Origin: Urophycis tenuis
Lineage: Eukaryota; Chordata; Actinopteri; Gadiformes; Phycidae
DNA: 64,000 bases
NCBI GenBank assembly: GCA_036785325.1
Contig: JAXIVH010000041.1
Coordinates: 620,001 to 684,000, forward strand
Direction: 5' to 3'
Under the pieces are notes generated by a model. That model ran no database searches. It had not been told where the DNA came from and saw nothing but the letters and a program-made list of their open reading frames with translations. Shown here one piece after another: positions 30,933 to 44,109 of this stretch. Positions within the stretch are counted from its first letter, which is position 1. Every line of letters begins with the position of its first letter. Made by a program: the position numbers and the translations under genes.

Positions 30933-33709
30933 CACCCCCGCCGGATCGGGCTAGTACACTCTATCTCCCCCAACTCCCTCATTTCCATGAGGGAAGACAG
31001 GGGAGAAGAGATGGGAGGAGTATATATATTTAATATTTTTTTTTTTAGTAAATAAATACATCGAGAGACTCACCGCTGGAGTGGGTTTTAATCTTTGTAT
31101 TCAAGGTTGTTCCTCCTCTTTTGATTCCTCGCTGGTGGTGCGTCGTCTCCACCTAGTGGTCGTTTTGTGAAGAAGAGTTATAGAAATAGAAATAGAAATA
31201 CTCTATTGTTCCCAGGTTGGGAAATTGCATTAATAGGTAAGTAATAATAATAATAATAGGTAATTGCAATAGTTGGTAAGGTAATCTATATTTAATTTAT
31301 TTATTTATATTTGTATATTTATTTAGTCTATTTATTTATTCATTTTTGTTTATTTATTTATTTAGATAAAGAGGATCACAGCTGGAGTGAGTTTTTAGTC
31401 TTTGTGTTAAAGGCTGGTTGCCTTCTTTTGATTCTTCAGTGGTGGTCCATCGCCTCCATCTAGTGGTCGTTTTGTGAATAACAGTGGGTAAGGTAATATA
31501 AATGGGTTGTGTAGAGAGCCCGTTCTTTCGATGGCCCTGGCTCGGTTAGGTTCGTTAGAGTTATCTCGATGACCCCCCCCCACCTCATCCAACGACTCGG
31601 TAGTTGAATAGGGGATCAAAGGCAGTTGCACTCGCCAATATCTAGTCATCCGCAGCTCTCTTTTCCCATATTACCAAGAATGAAGTAAAACGAAATGGTT
31701 ATCTGTCTTGTTGTGATATAACCGCTGATTTGGAGATATAGACTTGTTTTTCCTTTTCGCAAAGGTGTTCTTTGTTCCAAGATGAAGGTCAATCTAGTTT
31801 GATTGAAGGTACTTCCAATGCATTGGTATATTTACTTATTTGAATAAAGACGAGTCACAGCTGGAGTGAGACTTTTCTTTTCCATTTCTATTTTAGTATA
31901 AACGTGCTATCGAAATATTAGGACACGTCATCAGTAGTGGACCCTGGGATCATAGGGTGTTTCTGGCCATTGTCACTATACACCCTCACCCAAGGGAGGC
32001 CCCCCCGAGAGTGATCAATTCTCAAGGTGTGTCGTTTCCGAAATGGAATTGGTATTGGGTTTAAGCTTTTTTAGGAGTGATCATTTGTTGAGGTAACGTC
32101 GAGGTAAGTAAAGGTAAGTAAAACACTTTTTAGGATACATTGTTTTGGTTATGGAGAGGAGGGGGCACATACTTACCCCCTGACCAGCACAAACCAGTTG
32201 TTAACACCGCTAGGTAGCCCTGGTTTGGCCAATCAGGGCCGGAGCTTGGTTCTTGTCCTCTGTTGGGTCCAGATGAACTAGCAGAAAACTGGGGTCACGA
32301 AGGACCGAGGCCAGCCGTGACAAAGCACTGCCTCCACGGTCCCCCAATGCAGCTATCCTCAGCGATGGGTGTCCAGACCTAGGAAAGACCAAGACCAGCC
32401 CCGACCAGCGGTGCCTTCCCAGTCGGTCCCAGGGTAGGAAAGGCCAAGGCCAGCCGCGACTAAGCACTGCCTCCCTGGCCCCTCCAGGACCCCATGCCGA
32501 ACAGCCTGTTAATAACAATTCCTGTGCCCCATACACCGCGCGACTACAGAGATTGTGTAGGAAGTTGACCTTAGAGAAGACTCAATGGCTTACTTTCCTC
32601 ACCCAAACCAAACAATTTCTTGGGGTAGTCTATTCTCGCCGTAGGTACTTCAGTAATGGGTTTTTTTGTGAAAAGTTTTCCGGATGAAATGCATGCTGGG
32701 TAATTGTCTTCTTCCTCCAATATGTCAAGTGTAGGTTAAGGTTAGGGTAGATTTAGGGGTAGAGTTAGCAGTTAACCTTAACGTTAGGTTTGAAGTAAAT
32801 GGGAGGGGTTGCGGTTAGGGTTAAGGTTAGGGCTGAGGTTAGGGTTAGGTATAAGGTTACGGTTTAGGGTTAAGGTTAGGGTTAAGGTTAGGGTTACGGT
32901 TAGGGCTAAGGTTAGGGCTAAGGTTAGAGTAAGGGTTAGGGTTAGCGTTACGGTTAGGGTAAGGTTAGGGTTAGGGTTAGAGGTTAGGGGTTAGGGGTTA
33001 GGGTTAAGATGAGGGCTGAGGTTAGGGTTAAGGTTAGGGCTGAGGTTAGGGTTAGGTTTAAGGTTAGGGATAAGGTTAGGGTTGGGGTTACGGCTGAGAT
33101 TGGGGTTAAGGTTAGGGTTGAGGTTAGGGTTAGTGTTATGGATAAGGTTAGGTTAAGTGTTAGGGCCAAGGTTAGGGTTAAGGTTATGGTTAAGATTAGG
33201 GTTAGGGCTAGAATTAGGGTTAGGGCTAAGGTTAGGGTTAGGGTTATGGCTGAGGTTAGGGTTAAGGTTAGGTTTGAGGTTAGTGTTAAGGTTAGGGCCA
33301 AGGTTAGGGTTAGGGTTAAGGTTAGGGTTAGGGCTAAGGTTAGGGTTAGGGTTATGGCTGAGGCTAGGGTTAGGGCTAAAGTTAGGGCAAAGGTTAGAGT
33401 TAGGGTTAGCGTTAGAGTTAGGGTAGGGTTAGTGTTGGAGGTTAGGGTAGGCTTAGGGTTAGAGTTAGAGTAGGGGTTAGGGTTAGAGTTAGAGTAGGGG
33501 TTAGGGTTAGTGTTAAGGCTAAGGTTAGGGGTTGAGGTTAGTGTTAAGATTAGGGCCAAGGTAAGGGTTAGTGTTAGGGTTGAGTTAGGGTTAGGGCTAA
33601 GGTTAGGCCTATGGTTAGGGTTGGGGTTGAGGTTATCCCTAGGGTTAGAGTTAGAGCTAGAGATTGAGGAAGGTAGAGTCAAGGTGAGACAGTCTGTACG
33701 GACTGAACT
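30933..33709 (+). repeat. Macrosatellite monomer 12, full length
   Basis: Head belongs to the monomer 4/5 family (11-T run, GCAAAGGTGTTC near 31757, AACAGTGGG, C9); tail belongs to the monomer 1 family (AAACCAAACAA near 32605, CTTCAGTAAT near 32649). GC-rich block 32210-32536. Confidence 0.94.
32735..33661 (+). repeat. Telomere-like block, monomer 12
   Basis: Complete common form, no retrotransposon. G-strand on +. Confidence 0.92.
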
Positions 33710-36486
33710 CACCCCCGCCGGATCGGGCTAGTACACTCTATCTCCCCCAACTCCCTCATTTCCATGAGGGAAGACAGGGGAGAAGAGATGGGAGGAGTAT
33801 ATATATTTAATATATATTTTTTTAGTAAATAAATACATCGAGAGACTCACCGCTGGAGTGGGTTTTAATCTTTGTATTCAAGGTTGTTCCTCCTCTTTTG
33901 ATTCCTCGCTGGTGGTGCGTCGTCTCCACCTAGTGGTCGTTTTGTGAAGAAGAGTTATAGAAATAGAAATAGAAATACTCTATTGTTCCCAGGTTGGGAA
34001 ATTGCATTAATAGGTAAGTAATAATAATAATAATAGGTAATTGCAATAGTTGGTAAGGTAATCTATATTTAATTTATTTATTTATATTTGTATATTTATT
34101 TAGTCTATTTATTTATTCATTTTTGTTTATTTATTTATTTAGATAAAGAGGATCACAGCTGGAGTGAGTTTTTAGTCTTTGTGTTAAAGGCTGGTTGCCT
34201 TCTTTTGATTCTTCAGTGGTGGTCCATCGCCTCCATCTAGTGGTCGTTTTGTGAATAACAGTTGGTAAGGTAATATAAATGGGTTGTGTAGAGAGCCCGT
34301 TCTTTCGATGGCCCTGGCTCGGTTAGGTTCGTTAGAGTTATCTCGATGACCCCCCCCCCACCTCATCCAACGACTCGGTAGTTGAATAGGGGATCAAAGG
34401 CAGTTGCACTCGCCAATATCTAGTCATCCGCAGCTCTCTTTTCCCATATTACCAAGAATGAAGTAAAACGAAATGGTTATCTGTCTTATTGTGATATAAC
34501 CGCTGATTTGGAGATATAGACTTGTTTTTCCTTTTCCCAAAGGTTTTCTTTGTTCCAAGATGAAGGTCAATCTAGTTTGATTGAAGGTACTTCCAATGCA
34601 TTGGTATATTTACTTATTTGAATAAAGACGAGTCACAGCTGGAGTGAGACTTTTCTTTTCCATTTCTATTTTAGTATAAACGTGCTATCGAAATATTAGG
34701 ACACGTCATCATTAGTGGACCCTGGGATCATAGGGTGTTTCTGGCCATTGTCACTATACACCCTCACCCAAGGGAGGCCCCCCCGAGAGTGATCAATTCT
34801 CAAGGTGTGTCGTTTCCGAAATGGAATTGGTATTGGGTTTAAGCTTTTTTAGGAGTGATCATTTGTTGAGGTAACGTCGAGGTAAGTAAAGGTAAGTAAA
34901 ACACTTTTTAGGATACATTGTTTTGGTTATGGAGAGGAGGGGGCACATACTTACCCCCTGACCAGCACAAACCAGTTGTTAACACCGCTAGGTAGCCCTG
35001 GTTTGGCCAATCAGGGCTGGAGCTTGGTTCTTGTCCTCTGTTGGGTCCAGATGAACTAGCAGAAAACTGGGGTCACGAAGGACCGAGGCCAGCCGTGACA
35101 AAGCACTGCCTCCACGGTCCCCCAATGCAGCTATCCTCAGCGATGGGTGTCCAGACCTAGGAAAGACCAAGACCAGCCCCGACCAGCGGTGCCTTCCCAG
35201 TCGGTCCCAGGGTAGGAAAGGCCAAGGCCAGCCGCGACTAAGCACTGCCTCCCTGGCCCCTCCAGGACCCCATGCCGAACAGCCTGTTAATAACAATTCC
35301 TGTGCCCCATACACCGCGCGACTACAGAGATTGTGTAGGAAGTTGACCTTAGAGAAGACTCAATGGCTTACTTTCCTCACCCAAAACAACAATTTCTTGG
35401 GGTAGTCTATTCTCGCCGTAGGTACTTCGGTAATGGGTTTTTTTGTGAAAAGTTTTCCGGATGAAATGCATGCTGGGTAATTGTCTTCTTCCTCCAATAT
35501 GTCAAGTGTAGGTTAAGGTTAGGGTAGATTTAGGGGTAGAGTTAGCAGTTAACCTTAACGTTAGGTTTGAAGTAAATGGGAGGGGTTGCGGTTAGGGTTA
35601 AGGTTAGGGCTGAGGTTAGGGTTAGGTATAAGGTTACGGTTTAGGGTTAAGGTTAGGGTTAAGGTTAGGGTTACGGTTAGGGCTAAGGTTAGGGCTAAGG
35701 TTAGAGTAAGGGTTAGGGTTAGCGTTACGGTTAGGGTAAGGTTAGGGTTAGGGTTAGAGGTTAGGGGTTAGGGGTTAGGGTTAAGATGAGGGCTGAGGTT
35801 AGGGTTAAGGTTAGGGCTGAGGTTAGGGTTAGGTTTAAGGTTAGGGATAAGGTTAGGGTTGGGGTTACGGCTGAGATTGGGGTTAAGGTTAGGGTTGAGG
35901 TTAGGGTTAGTGTTATGGATAAGGTTAGGTTAAGTGTTAGGGCCAAGGTTAGGGTTAAGGTTATGGTTAAGATTAGGGTTAGGGCTAGAATTAGGGTTAG
36001 GGCTAAGGTTAGGGTTAGGGTTATGGCTGAGGTTAGGGTTAAGGTTAGGTTTGAGGTTAGTGTTAAGGTTAGGGCCAAGGTTAGGGTTAGGGTTAAGGTT
36101 AGGGTTAGGGCTAAGGTTAGGGTTAGGGTTATGGCTGAGGCTAGGGTTAGGGCTAAAGTTAGGGCAAAGGTTAGAGTTAGGGTTAGCGTTAGAGTTAGGG
36201 TAGGGTTAGTGTTGGAGGTTAGGGTAGGCTTAGGGTTAGAGTTAGAGTAGGGGTTAGGGTTAGAGTTAGAGTAGGGGTTAGGGTTAGTGTTAAGGCTAAG
36301 GTTAGGGGTTGAGGTTAGTGTTAAGATTAGGGCCAAGGTAAGGGTTAGTGTTAGGGTTGAGTTAGGGTTAGGGCTAAGGTTAGGCCTATGGTTAGGGTTG
36401 GGGTTGAGGTTATCCCTAGGGTTAGAGTTAGAGCTAGAGATTGAGGAAGGTAGAGTCAAGGTGAGACAGTCTGTACGGACTGAACT
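33710..36486 (+). repeat. Macrosatellite monomer 13, full length
   Basis: Common form, C10. Private changes: CTGTCTTATTGTG near 34483, CATCATTAGTGG near 34706 and AGGGCTGGAGC near 35014 (silent in the 108-codon frame). GC-rich block 34988-35314. Confidence 0.94.
35512..36438 (+). repeat. Telomere-like block, monomer 13
   Basis: Complete common form. G-strand on +. Confidence 0.92.
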
Positions 36487-39262
36487 CACCCCCGCCGGAT
36501 CGGGCTAGTACACTCTATCTCCCCCAACTCCCTCATTTCCATGAGGGAAGACAGGGGAGAAGAGATGGGAGGAGTATATATATTTAATATATTTTTTTTA
36601 GTAAATAAATACATCGAGAGACTCACCGCTGGAGTGGGTTTTAATCTTTGTATTCAAGGTTGTTCCTCCTCTTTTGATTCCTCGCTGGTGGTGCGTCGTC
36701 TCCACCTAGTGGTCGTTTTGTGAAGAAGAGTTATAGAAATAGAAATAGAAATACTCTATTGTTCCCAGGTTGGGAAATTGCATTAATAGGTAAGTAATAA
36801 TAATAATAACAATAATAATAGGTAATTGCAATAGTTGGTAAGGTAATCTATATTTAATTTATTTATTTATATTTGTATATTTATTTAGTCTATTTATTTA
36901 TTCATTTTTGTTTATTTATTTATTTAGATAAAGAGGATCACAGCTGGAGTGAGTTTTTAGTCTTTGTGTTAAAGGCTGGTTGCCTTCTTTTGATTCTTCA
37001 GTGGTGGTCCATCGCCTCCATCTAGTGGTCGTTTTGTGAATAACAGTTGGTAAGGTAATATAAATGGGTTGTGTAGAGAGCCCGTTCTTTCGATGGCCCT
37101 GGCTCGGTTAGGTTCGTTAGAGTTATCTCGATGACCCCCCCCACCTCATCCAACGACTCGGTAGTTGAATAGGGGATCAAAGGCAGTTGCACTCGCCAAT
37201 ATCTAGTCATCCGCAGCTCTCTTTTCCCATATTACCAAGAATGAAGTAAAACGAAATGGTTATCTGTCTTGTTGTGATATAACCGCTGATTTGGAGATAT
37301 AGACTTGTTTTTCCTTTTCCCAAAGGTTTTCTTTGTTCCAAGATGAAGGTCAATCTAGTTTGATTGAAGGTACTTCCAATGCATTGGTATATTTACTTAT
37401 TTGAATAAAGACGAGTCACAGCTGGAGTGAGACTTTTCTTTTCCATTTCTATTTTAGTATAAACGTGCTATCGAAATATTAGGACACGTCATCAGTAGTG
37501 GACCCTGGGATCATAGGGTGTTTCTGGCCATTGTCACTATACACCCTCACCCAAGGGAGGCCCCCCCGAGAGTGATCAATTCTCAAGGTGTGTCGTTTCC
37601 GAAATGGAATTGGTATTGGGTTTAAGCTCTTTTAGGAGTGATCATTTGTTGAGGTAACGTCGAGGTAAGTAAAGGTAAGTAAAACACTTTTTAGGATACA
37701 TTGTTTTGGTTATGGAGAGGAGGGGGCACATACTTACCCCCTGACCAGCACAAACCAGTTGTTAACACCGCTAGGTAGCCCTGGTTTGGCCAATCAGGGC
37801 CGGAGCTTGGTTCTTGTCCTCTGTTGGGTCCAGATGAACTAGCAGAAAACTGGGGTCACGAAGGACCGAGGCCAGCCGTGACAAAGCACTGCCTCCACGG
37901 TCCCCCAATGCAGCTATCCTCAGCGATGGGTGTCCAGACCTAGGAAAGACCAAGACCAGCCCCGACCAGCGGTGCCTTCCCAGTCGGTCCCAGGGTAGGA
38001 AAGGCCAAGGCCAGCCGCGACTAAGCACTGCCTCCCTGGCCCCTCCAGGACCCCATGCCGAACAGCCTGTTAATAACAATTCCTGTGCCCCATACACCGC
38101 GCGACTACAGAGATTGTGTGGGAAGTTGACCTTAGAGAAGACTCAATGGCTTACTTTCCTCACCCAAAACAACAATTTCTTGGGGTAGTCTATTCTCGCC
38201 GTAGGTACTTCGGTAATGGGTTTTTTTGTGAAAAGTTTTCCGGATGAAATGCATGCTGGGTAATTGTCTTCTTCCTCCAATATGTCAAGTGTAGGTTAAG
38301 GTTAGGTAGATTTAGGGGTAGAGTTAGCAGTTAACCTTAACGTTAGGTTTGAAGTAAATGGGAGGGGTTGCGGTTAGGGTTAAGGTTAGGGCTGAGGTTA
38401 GGGTTAGGTATAAGGTTACGGTTTAGGGTTAAGGTTAGGGTTAAGGTTAGGGTTACGGTTAGGGCTAAGGTTAGGGCTAAGGTTAGAGTAAGGGTTAGGG
38501 TTAGCGTTACGGTTAGGGTAAGGTTAGGGTTAGAGGTTAGGGGTTAGGGGTTAGGGTTAAGATGAGGGCTGAGGTTAGGGTTAAGGTTAGGGCTGAGGTT
38601 AGGGTTAGGTTTAAGGTTAGGGATAAGGTTAGGGTTGGGGTTACGGCTGAGATTGGGGTTAAGGTTAGGGTTGAGGTTAGGGTTAGTGTTATGGATAAGG
38701 TTAGGTTAAGTGTTAGGGCCAAGGTTAGGGTTAAGGTTATGGTTAAGATTAGGGTTAGGGCTAGAATTAGGGTTAGGGCTAAGGTTAGGGTTAGGGTTAT
38801 GGCTGAGGTTAGGGTTAAGGTTAGGTTTGAGGTTAGTGTTAAGGTTAGGGCCAAGGTTAGGGTTAGGGTTAAGGTTAGGGTTAGGGCTAAGGTTAGGGTT
38901 AGGGTTATGGCTGAGGCTAGGGTTAGGGCTAAAGTTAGGGCAAAGGTTAGAGTTAGGGTTAGCGTTAGAGTTAGGGTAGGGTTAGTGTTGGAGGTTAGGG
39001 TAGGCTTAGGGTTAGAGTTAGAGTAGGGGTTAGGGTTAGAGTTAGAGTAGGGGTTAGGGTTAGTGTTAAGGCTAAGGTTAAAGGTTGAGGTTAGTGTTTA
39101 GATTAGGGCCAAGGTAAGGGTTAGTGTTAGGGTTGAGTTAGGGTTAGGGCTAAGGTTAGGCCTATGGTTAGGGTTGGGGTTGAGGTTATCCCTAGGGTTA
39201 GAGTTAGAGCTAGAGATTGAGGAAGGTAGAGTCAAGGTGAGACAGTCTGTACGGACTGAACT
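36487..39262 (+). repeat. Macrosatellite monomer 14, full length
   Basis: Head like monomers 1 and 8 (8-T run, AAC in the TAA tract), tail like monomer 9 (AAGCTCTTTTAGG, TGTGTGGGAAG, GGTTAGGTAGATTT). C8. GC-rich block 37771-38097. Confidence 0.94.
38295..39214 (+). repeat. Telomere-like block, monomer 14
   Basis: Shares GGTTAAAGGTTGAGG and GTGTTTAGATT (near 39077-39103) with monomers 9 and 10. One hexamer is missing before GGTTAGAGGTTAGGGG, as in monomers 10, 19, 23 and 24. G-strand on +. Confidence 0.92.
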
Positions 39263-41963
39263 CACCCCCGCCGGATCGGGCTAGTACACTCTATCTCCCC
39301 CAACTCCCTCATTTCCATGAGGGAAGACAGGGGAGAAGAGATGGGAGGAGTATATATATTTAATATATATTTTTTTAGTAAATAAATACATCGAGAGACT
39401 CACAGCTGGAGTGGGTTTTAATCTTTGTATTCAAGGTTGTTCCTCCTCTTTTGATTCCTCGCTGGTGGTGCGTCGTCTCCACCTAGTGGTCGTTTTGTGA
39501 AGAAGAGTTATAGAAATAGAAATAGAAATACTCTATTGTTCCCAGGTTGGGAAATTGCATTAATAGGTAAGTAATGATAATAATAACAATAATAATAGGT
39601 AATTGCAATAGTTGGTAAGGTAATCTATATTTAATTTATTTATTTATATTTGTATATTTATTTAGTCTATTTATTTATTCATTTTTGTTTATTTATTTAT
39701 TTAGATAAAGAGGATCACAGCTGGAGTGAGTTTTTAGTCTTTGTGTTAAAGGCTGGTTGCCTTCTTTTGATTCTTCAGTGGTGGTCCATCGCCTCCATCT
39801 AGTGGTCGTTTTGTGAATAACAGTTGGTAAGGTAATATAAATGGGTTGTGTAGAGAGCCCGTTCTTTTGATGGCCCTGGCTCGGTTAGGTTCGTTAGAGT
39901 TATCTCGATGACCCCCCCCACCTCATCCAACGACTCGGTAGTTGAATAGGGGATCAAAGGCAGTTGCACTCGCCAATATCTAGTCATCCGCAGCTCTCTT
40001 TTCCCATATTACCAAGAATGAAGTAAAACGAAATGATTATCTGTCTTGTTGTGATATAACCGCTGATTTGGAGATATAGACTTGTTTTTCCTTTTCCCAA
40101 AGGTTTTCTTTGTTCCAAGATGAAGGTCAATCTAGTTTGATTGAAGGTACTTCCAATGCATTGGTATATTTACTTATTTGAATAAAGACGAGTCACAGCT
40201 GGAGTGAGACTTTTCTTTTCCATTTCTATTTTAGTATAAACGTGCTATCGAAATATTAGGACACGTCATCAGTAGTGGACCCTGGGATCATAGGGTGTTT
40301 CTGGCCATTGTCACTATACACCCTCACCCAAGGGAGGCCCCCCCGAGAGTGATCAATTCTCAAGGTGTGTCGTTTCCGAAATGGAATTGGTATTGGGTTT
40401 AAGCTTTTTTAGGAGTGATCATTTGTTGAGGTAACGTCGAGGTAAGTAAAGGTAAGTAAAACGCTTTTTAGGATACATTGTTTTGGTTATGGAGAGGAGG
40501 GGGCACATACTTACCCCCTGACCAGCACAAACCAGTTGTTAACACCGCTAGGTAGCCCTGGTTTGGCCAATCAGGGCCGGAGCTTGGTTCTTGTCCTCTG
40601 TTGGGTCCAGATGAACTAGCAGAAAACTGGGGTCACGAAGGACCGAGGCCAGCCGTGACAAAGCACTGCCTCCACGGTCCCCCAATGCAGCTATCCTCAG
40701 CGATGGGTGTCCAGACCTAGGAAAGACCAAGACCAGCCCCGACCAGCGGTGCCTTCCCAGTCGGTCCCAGGGTAGGAAAGGCCAAGGCCAGCCGCGACTA
40801 AGCACTGCCTCCCTGGCCCCTCCAGGACCCCATGCCGAACAGCCTGTTAATAACAATTCCTGTGCCCCATACACCGCGCGACTACAGAGATTGTGTGGGA
40901 AGTTGACCTTAGAGAAGACTCAATGGCTTACTTTCCTCACCCAAAACAACAATTTCTTGGGGTAGTCTATTCTCGCCGTAGGTACTTCGGTAATGGGTTT
41001 TTTTGTGAAAAGTTTTCCGGATGAAATGCATGCTGGGTAATTGTCTTCTTCCTCCAATATGTCAAGTGTAGGTTAAGGTTAGGGTAGATTTAGGGGTAGA
41101 GTTAGCAGTTAACCTTAACGTTAGGTTTGAAGTAAATGGGAGGGGTTGCGGTTAGGGTTAAGGTTAGGGCTGAGGTTAGGGTTAGGTATAAGGTTACGGT
41201 TTAGGGTTAAGGTTAGGGTTAAGGTTAGGGTTACGGTTAGGGCTAAGGTTAGGGCTAAGGTTAGAGTAAGGGTTAGGGTTAGCGTTACGGTTAGGGTAAG
41301 GTTAGGGTTAGGGTTAGAGGTTAGGGGTTAGGGGTTAGGGTTCAGATGAGGGCTGAGGTTAGGGTTAAGGTTAGGGCTGAGGTTAGGGTTAGGTTTAAGG
41401 TTAGGGATAAGGTTAGGGTTGGGGTTACGGCTGAGATTGGGGTTAAGGTTAGGGTTGAGGTTAGGGTTAGTGTTATGGATAAGGTTAGGTTAAGTGTTAG
41501 GGCCAAGGTTAGGGTTAAGGTTATGGTTAAGATTAGGGTTAGGGCTAGAATTAGGGTTAGGGCTAAGGTTAGGGTTAGGGTTATGGCTGAGGTTAGGGTT
41601 AAGGATAGGTTTGAGGTTAGTGTTAAGGTTAGGGCCAAGGTTAGGGTTAGGGTTAAGGTTAGGGTTAGGGCTAAGGTTAGGGTTAGGGTTATGGCTGAGG
41701 CTAGGGTTAGGGCTAAAGTTAGGGCAAAGGTTAGAGTTAGGGTTAGCGTTAGAGTTAGGGTAGGGTTAGTGTTGGAGGTTAGGGTAGGCTTAGGGTTAGA
41801 GTTAGAGTAGTGGTTGGGGTTAGAGTTAGAGTAGGGGTTAGGGTTAGTGTTAAGGCTAAGGTTAGGGGTTGAGGTTAGTGTTAAGATTAGGGCCAAGGTA
41901 AGGGTTAGTGTTAGGGTTGAGTTAGGGTTAGGGCTAAGGTTAGGCCTATGGTTAGGGTTGGGT
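39263..41963 (+). repeat. Macrosatellite monomer 15, tail-deleted
   Basis: First half matches monomer 10 (GAAATGATTATC near 40031, AAAACGCTTTTT near 40457, TCACAGCTGGAGTGGG). Private GTAATGATAATAA in the TAA tract. C8. GC-rich block 40548-40874. Ends at a junction. Confidence 0.93.
41072..41963 (+). repeat. Telomere-like block, monomer 15
   Basis: TTCAGATGAGG near 41341 and AAGGATAGGTTTGAGG near 41600 are shared with monomer 20 (the second also with 17). GTAGTGGTTGGGG near 41807 is private. Truncated by the junction. Confidence 0.9.
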
Positions 41964-41973
41964 TCGTTAGAGT
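41953..41973. other. Deletion junction, monomers 15/16 (GGTTGGGTTCG type)
   Basis: Same join as at 5470: telomere-like block directly into TCGTTAGAGTTATC. Flanking monomers differ from those at 5470. Confidence 0.85.
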
Positions 41974-44109
41974 TATCTCGATGACCCCCCCCACCTCATC
42001 CAACGACTCGGTAGTTGAATAGGGGATCAAAGGCAGTTGCACTCGCCAATATCTAGTCATCCGCAGCTCTCTTTTCCCATATTACCAAGAATGAAGTAAA
42101 ACGAAATGGTTATCTGTCTTGTTGTGATATAACCGCTGATTTGGAGATATAGACTTGTTTTTCCTTTTCCCAAAGGTTTTCTTTGTTCCAAGATGAAGGT
42201 CAATCTAGTTTGATTGAAGGTACTTCCAATGCATTGGTATATTTACTTATTTGAATAAAGACGAGTCACAGCTGGAGTGAGACTTTTCTTTTCCATTTCT
42301 ATTTTAGTATAAACGTGCTATCGAAATATTAGGACACGTCATCAGTAGTGGACCCTGGGATCATAGGGTGTTTCTGGCCATTGTCACTATACACCCTCAC
42401 CCAAGGGAGGCCCACCCGAGAGTGATCAATTCTCAAGGTGTGTCGTTTCCGAAATGGAATTGGTATTGGGTTTAAGCTTTTTTAGGAGTGATCATTTGTT
42501 GAGGTAACGTCGAGGTAAGTAAAACACTTTTTAGGATACATTGTTTTGGTTATGGAGAGGAGGGGGCACATACTTACCCCCTGACCAGCACAAACCAGTT
42601 GTTAACACCGCTAGGTAGCCCTGGTTTGGTCAATCAGGGCCGGAGCTTGGTTCTTGTCCTCTGTTGGGTCCAGATGAACTAGCAGAAAACTGGGGTCACG
42701 AAGGACCGAGGCCAGCCGTGACAAAGCACTGCCTCCACGGTCCCCCAATGCAGCTATCCTCAGCGATGGGTGTCCAGACCTAGGAAAGACCAAGACCAGC
42801 CCCGACCAGCGGTGCCTTCCCAGTCGGTCCCAGGGTAGGAAAGGCCAAGGCCAGCCGCGACTAAGCACTGCCTCCCTGGCCCCTCCAGGACCCCATGCCG
42901 AACAGCCTGTTAATAACAATTCCTGTGCCCCATACACCGCGCGACTACAGAGATTGTGTAGGAAGTTGACCTTAGAGAAGACTCAATGGCTTACTTTCCT
43001 CACCCAAAACAACAATTTCTTGGGGTAGTCTATTCTCGCCGTAGGTACTTTGGTAATGGGTTTTTTTGTGAAAAGTTTTCCGGATGAAATGCATGCTGGG
43101 TAATTGTCTTCTTCCTCCAATATGTCAAGTGTAGGTTAAGGTTAGGGTAGATTTAGGGGTAGAGTTAGCAGTTAACCTTAACGTTAGGTTTGAAGTAAAT
43201 GGGAGGGGTTGCGGTTAGGGTTAAGGTTAGGGCTGAGGTTAGGGTTAGGTATAAGGTTACGGTTTAGGGTTAAGGTTAGGGTTAAGGTTAGGGTTACGGT
43301 TAGGGCTAAGGTTAGGGCTAAGGTTAGAGTAAGGGTTAGGGTTAGCGTTACGGTTAGGGTAAGGTTAGGGTTAGGGTTAGAGGTTAGGGGTTAGGGGTTA
43401 GGGTTAAGATGAGGGCTGAGGTTAGGGTTAAGGTTAGGGCTGAGGTTAGGGTTAGGTTTAAGGTTAGGGATAAGGTTAGGGTTGGGGTTACGGCTGAGAT
43501 TGGGGTTAAGGTTAGGGTTGAGGTTAGGGTTAGTGTTATGGATAAGGTTAGGTTAAGTGTTAGGGCCAAGGTTAGGGTTAAGGTTATGGTTAAGATTAGG
43601 GTTAGGGCTAGAATTAGGGTTAGGGCTAAGATTAGGGTTAGGGTTATGGCTGAGGTTAGGGTTAAGGTTAGGTTTGAGGTTAGTGTTAAGGTTAGGGCCA
43701 AGGTTAGGGTTAGGGTTAAGGTTAGGGTTAGGGCTAAGGTTAGGGTTAGGGTTATGGCTGAGGCTAGGGTTAGGGCTAAAGTTAGGGCAAAGGTTAGAGT
43801 TAGGGTTAGCGTTAGAGTTAGGGTAGGGTTAGTGTTGGAGGTTAGGGTAGGCTTAGGGTTAGAGTTAGAGTAGGGGTTAGGGTTAGAGTTAGAGTAGGGG
43901 TTAGGGTTAGTGTTAAGGCTAAGGTTAGGGGTTGAGGTTAGTGTTAAGATTAGGGCCAAGGTAAGGGTTAGTGTTAGGGTTGAGTTAGGGTTAGGGCTAA
44001 GGTTAGGCCTATGGTTAGGGTTGGGGTTGAGGTTATCCCTAGGGTTAGAGTTAGAGCTAGAGATTGAAGAAGGTAGAGTCAAGGTGAGACAGTCTGTACG
44101 GACTGAACT
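41964..44109 (+). repeat. Macrosatellite monomer 16, head-deleted
   Basis: C8. One of two tandem GGTAAGTAAA copies is lost near 42518 (10 bp). GGCCCACCCGAG near 42410 interrupts a C run. TTTGGTCAATCAGG near 42626 breaks the CCAAT motif and changes Gly to Asp in the minus frame. CTTTGGTAAT near 43049 is shared with monomer 20. GC-rich block 42611-42937. Confidence 0.92.
43135..44061 (+). repeat. Telomere-like block, monomer 16
   Basis: Complete. GGCTAAGATTAGGG near 43624 is private; the following tail has GATTGAAGAAGG, shared with monomer 21. G-strand on +. Confidence 0.92.
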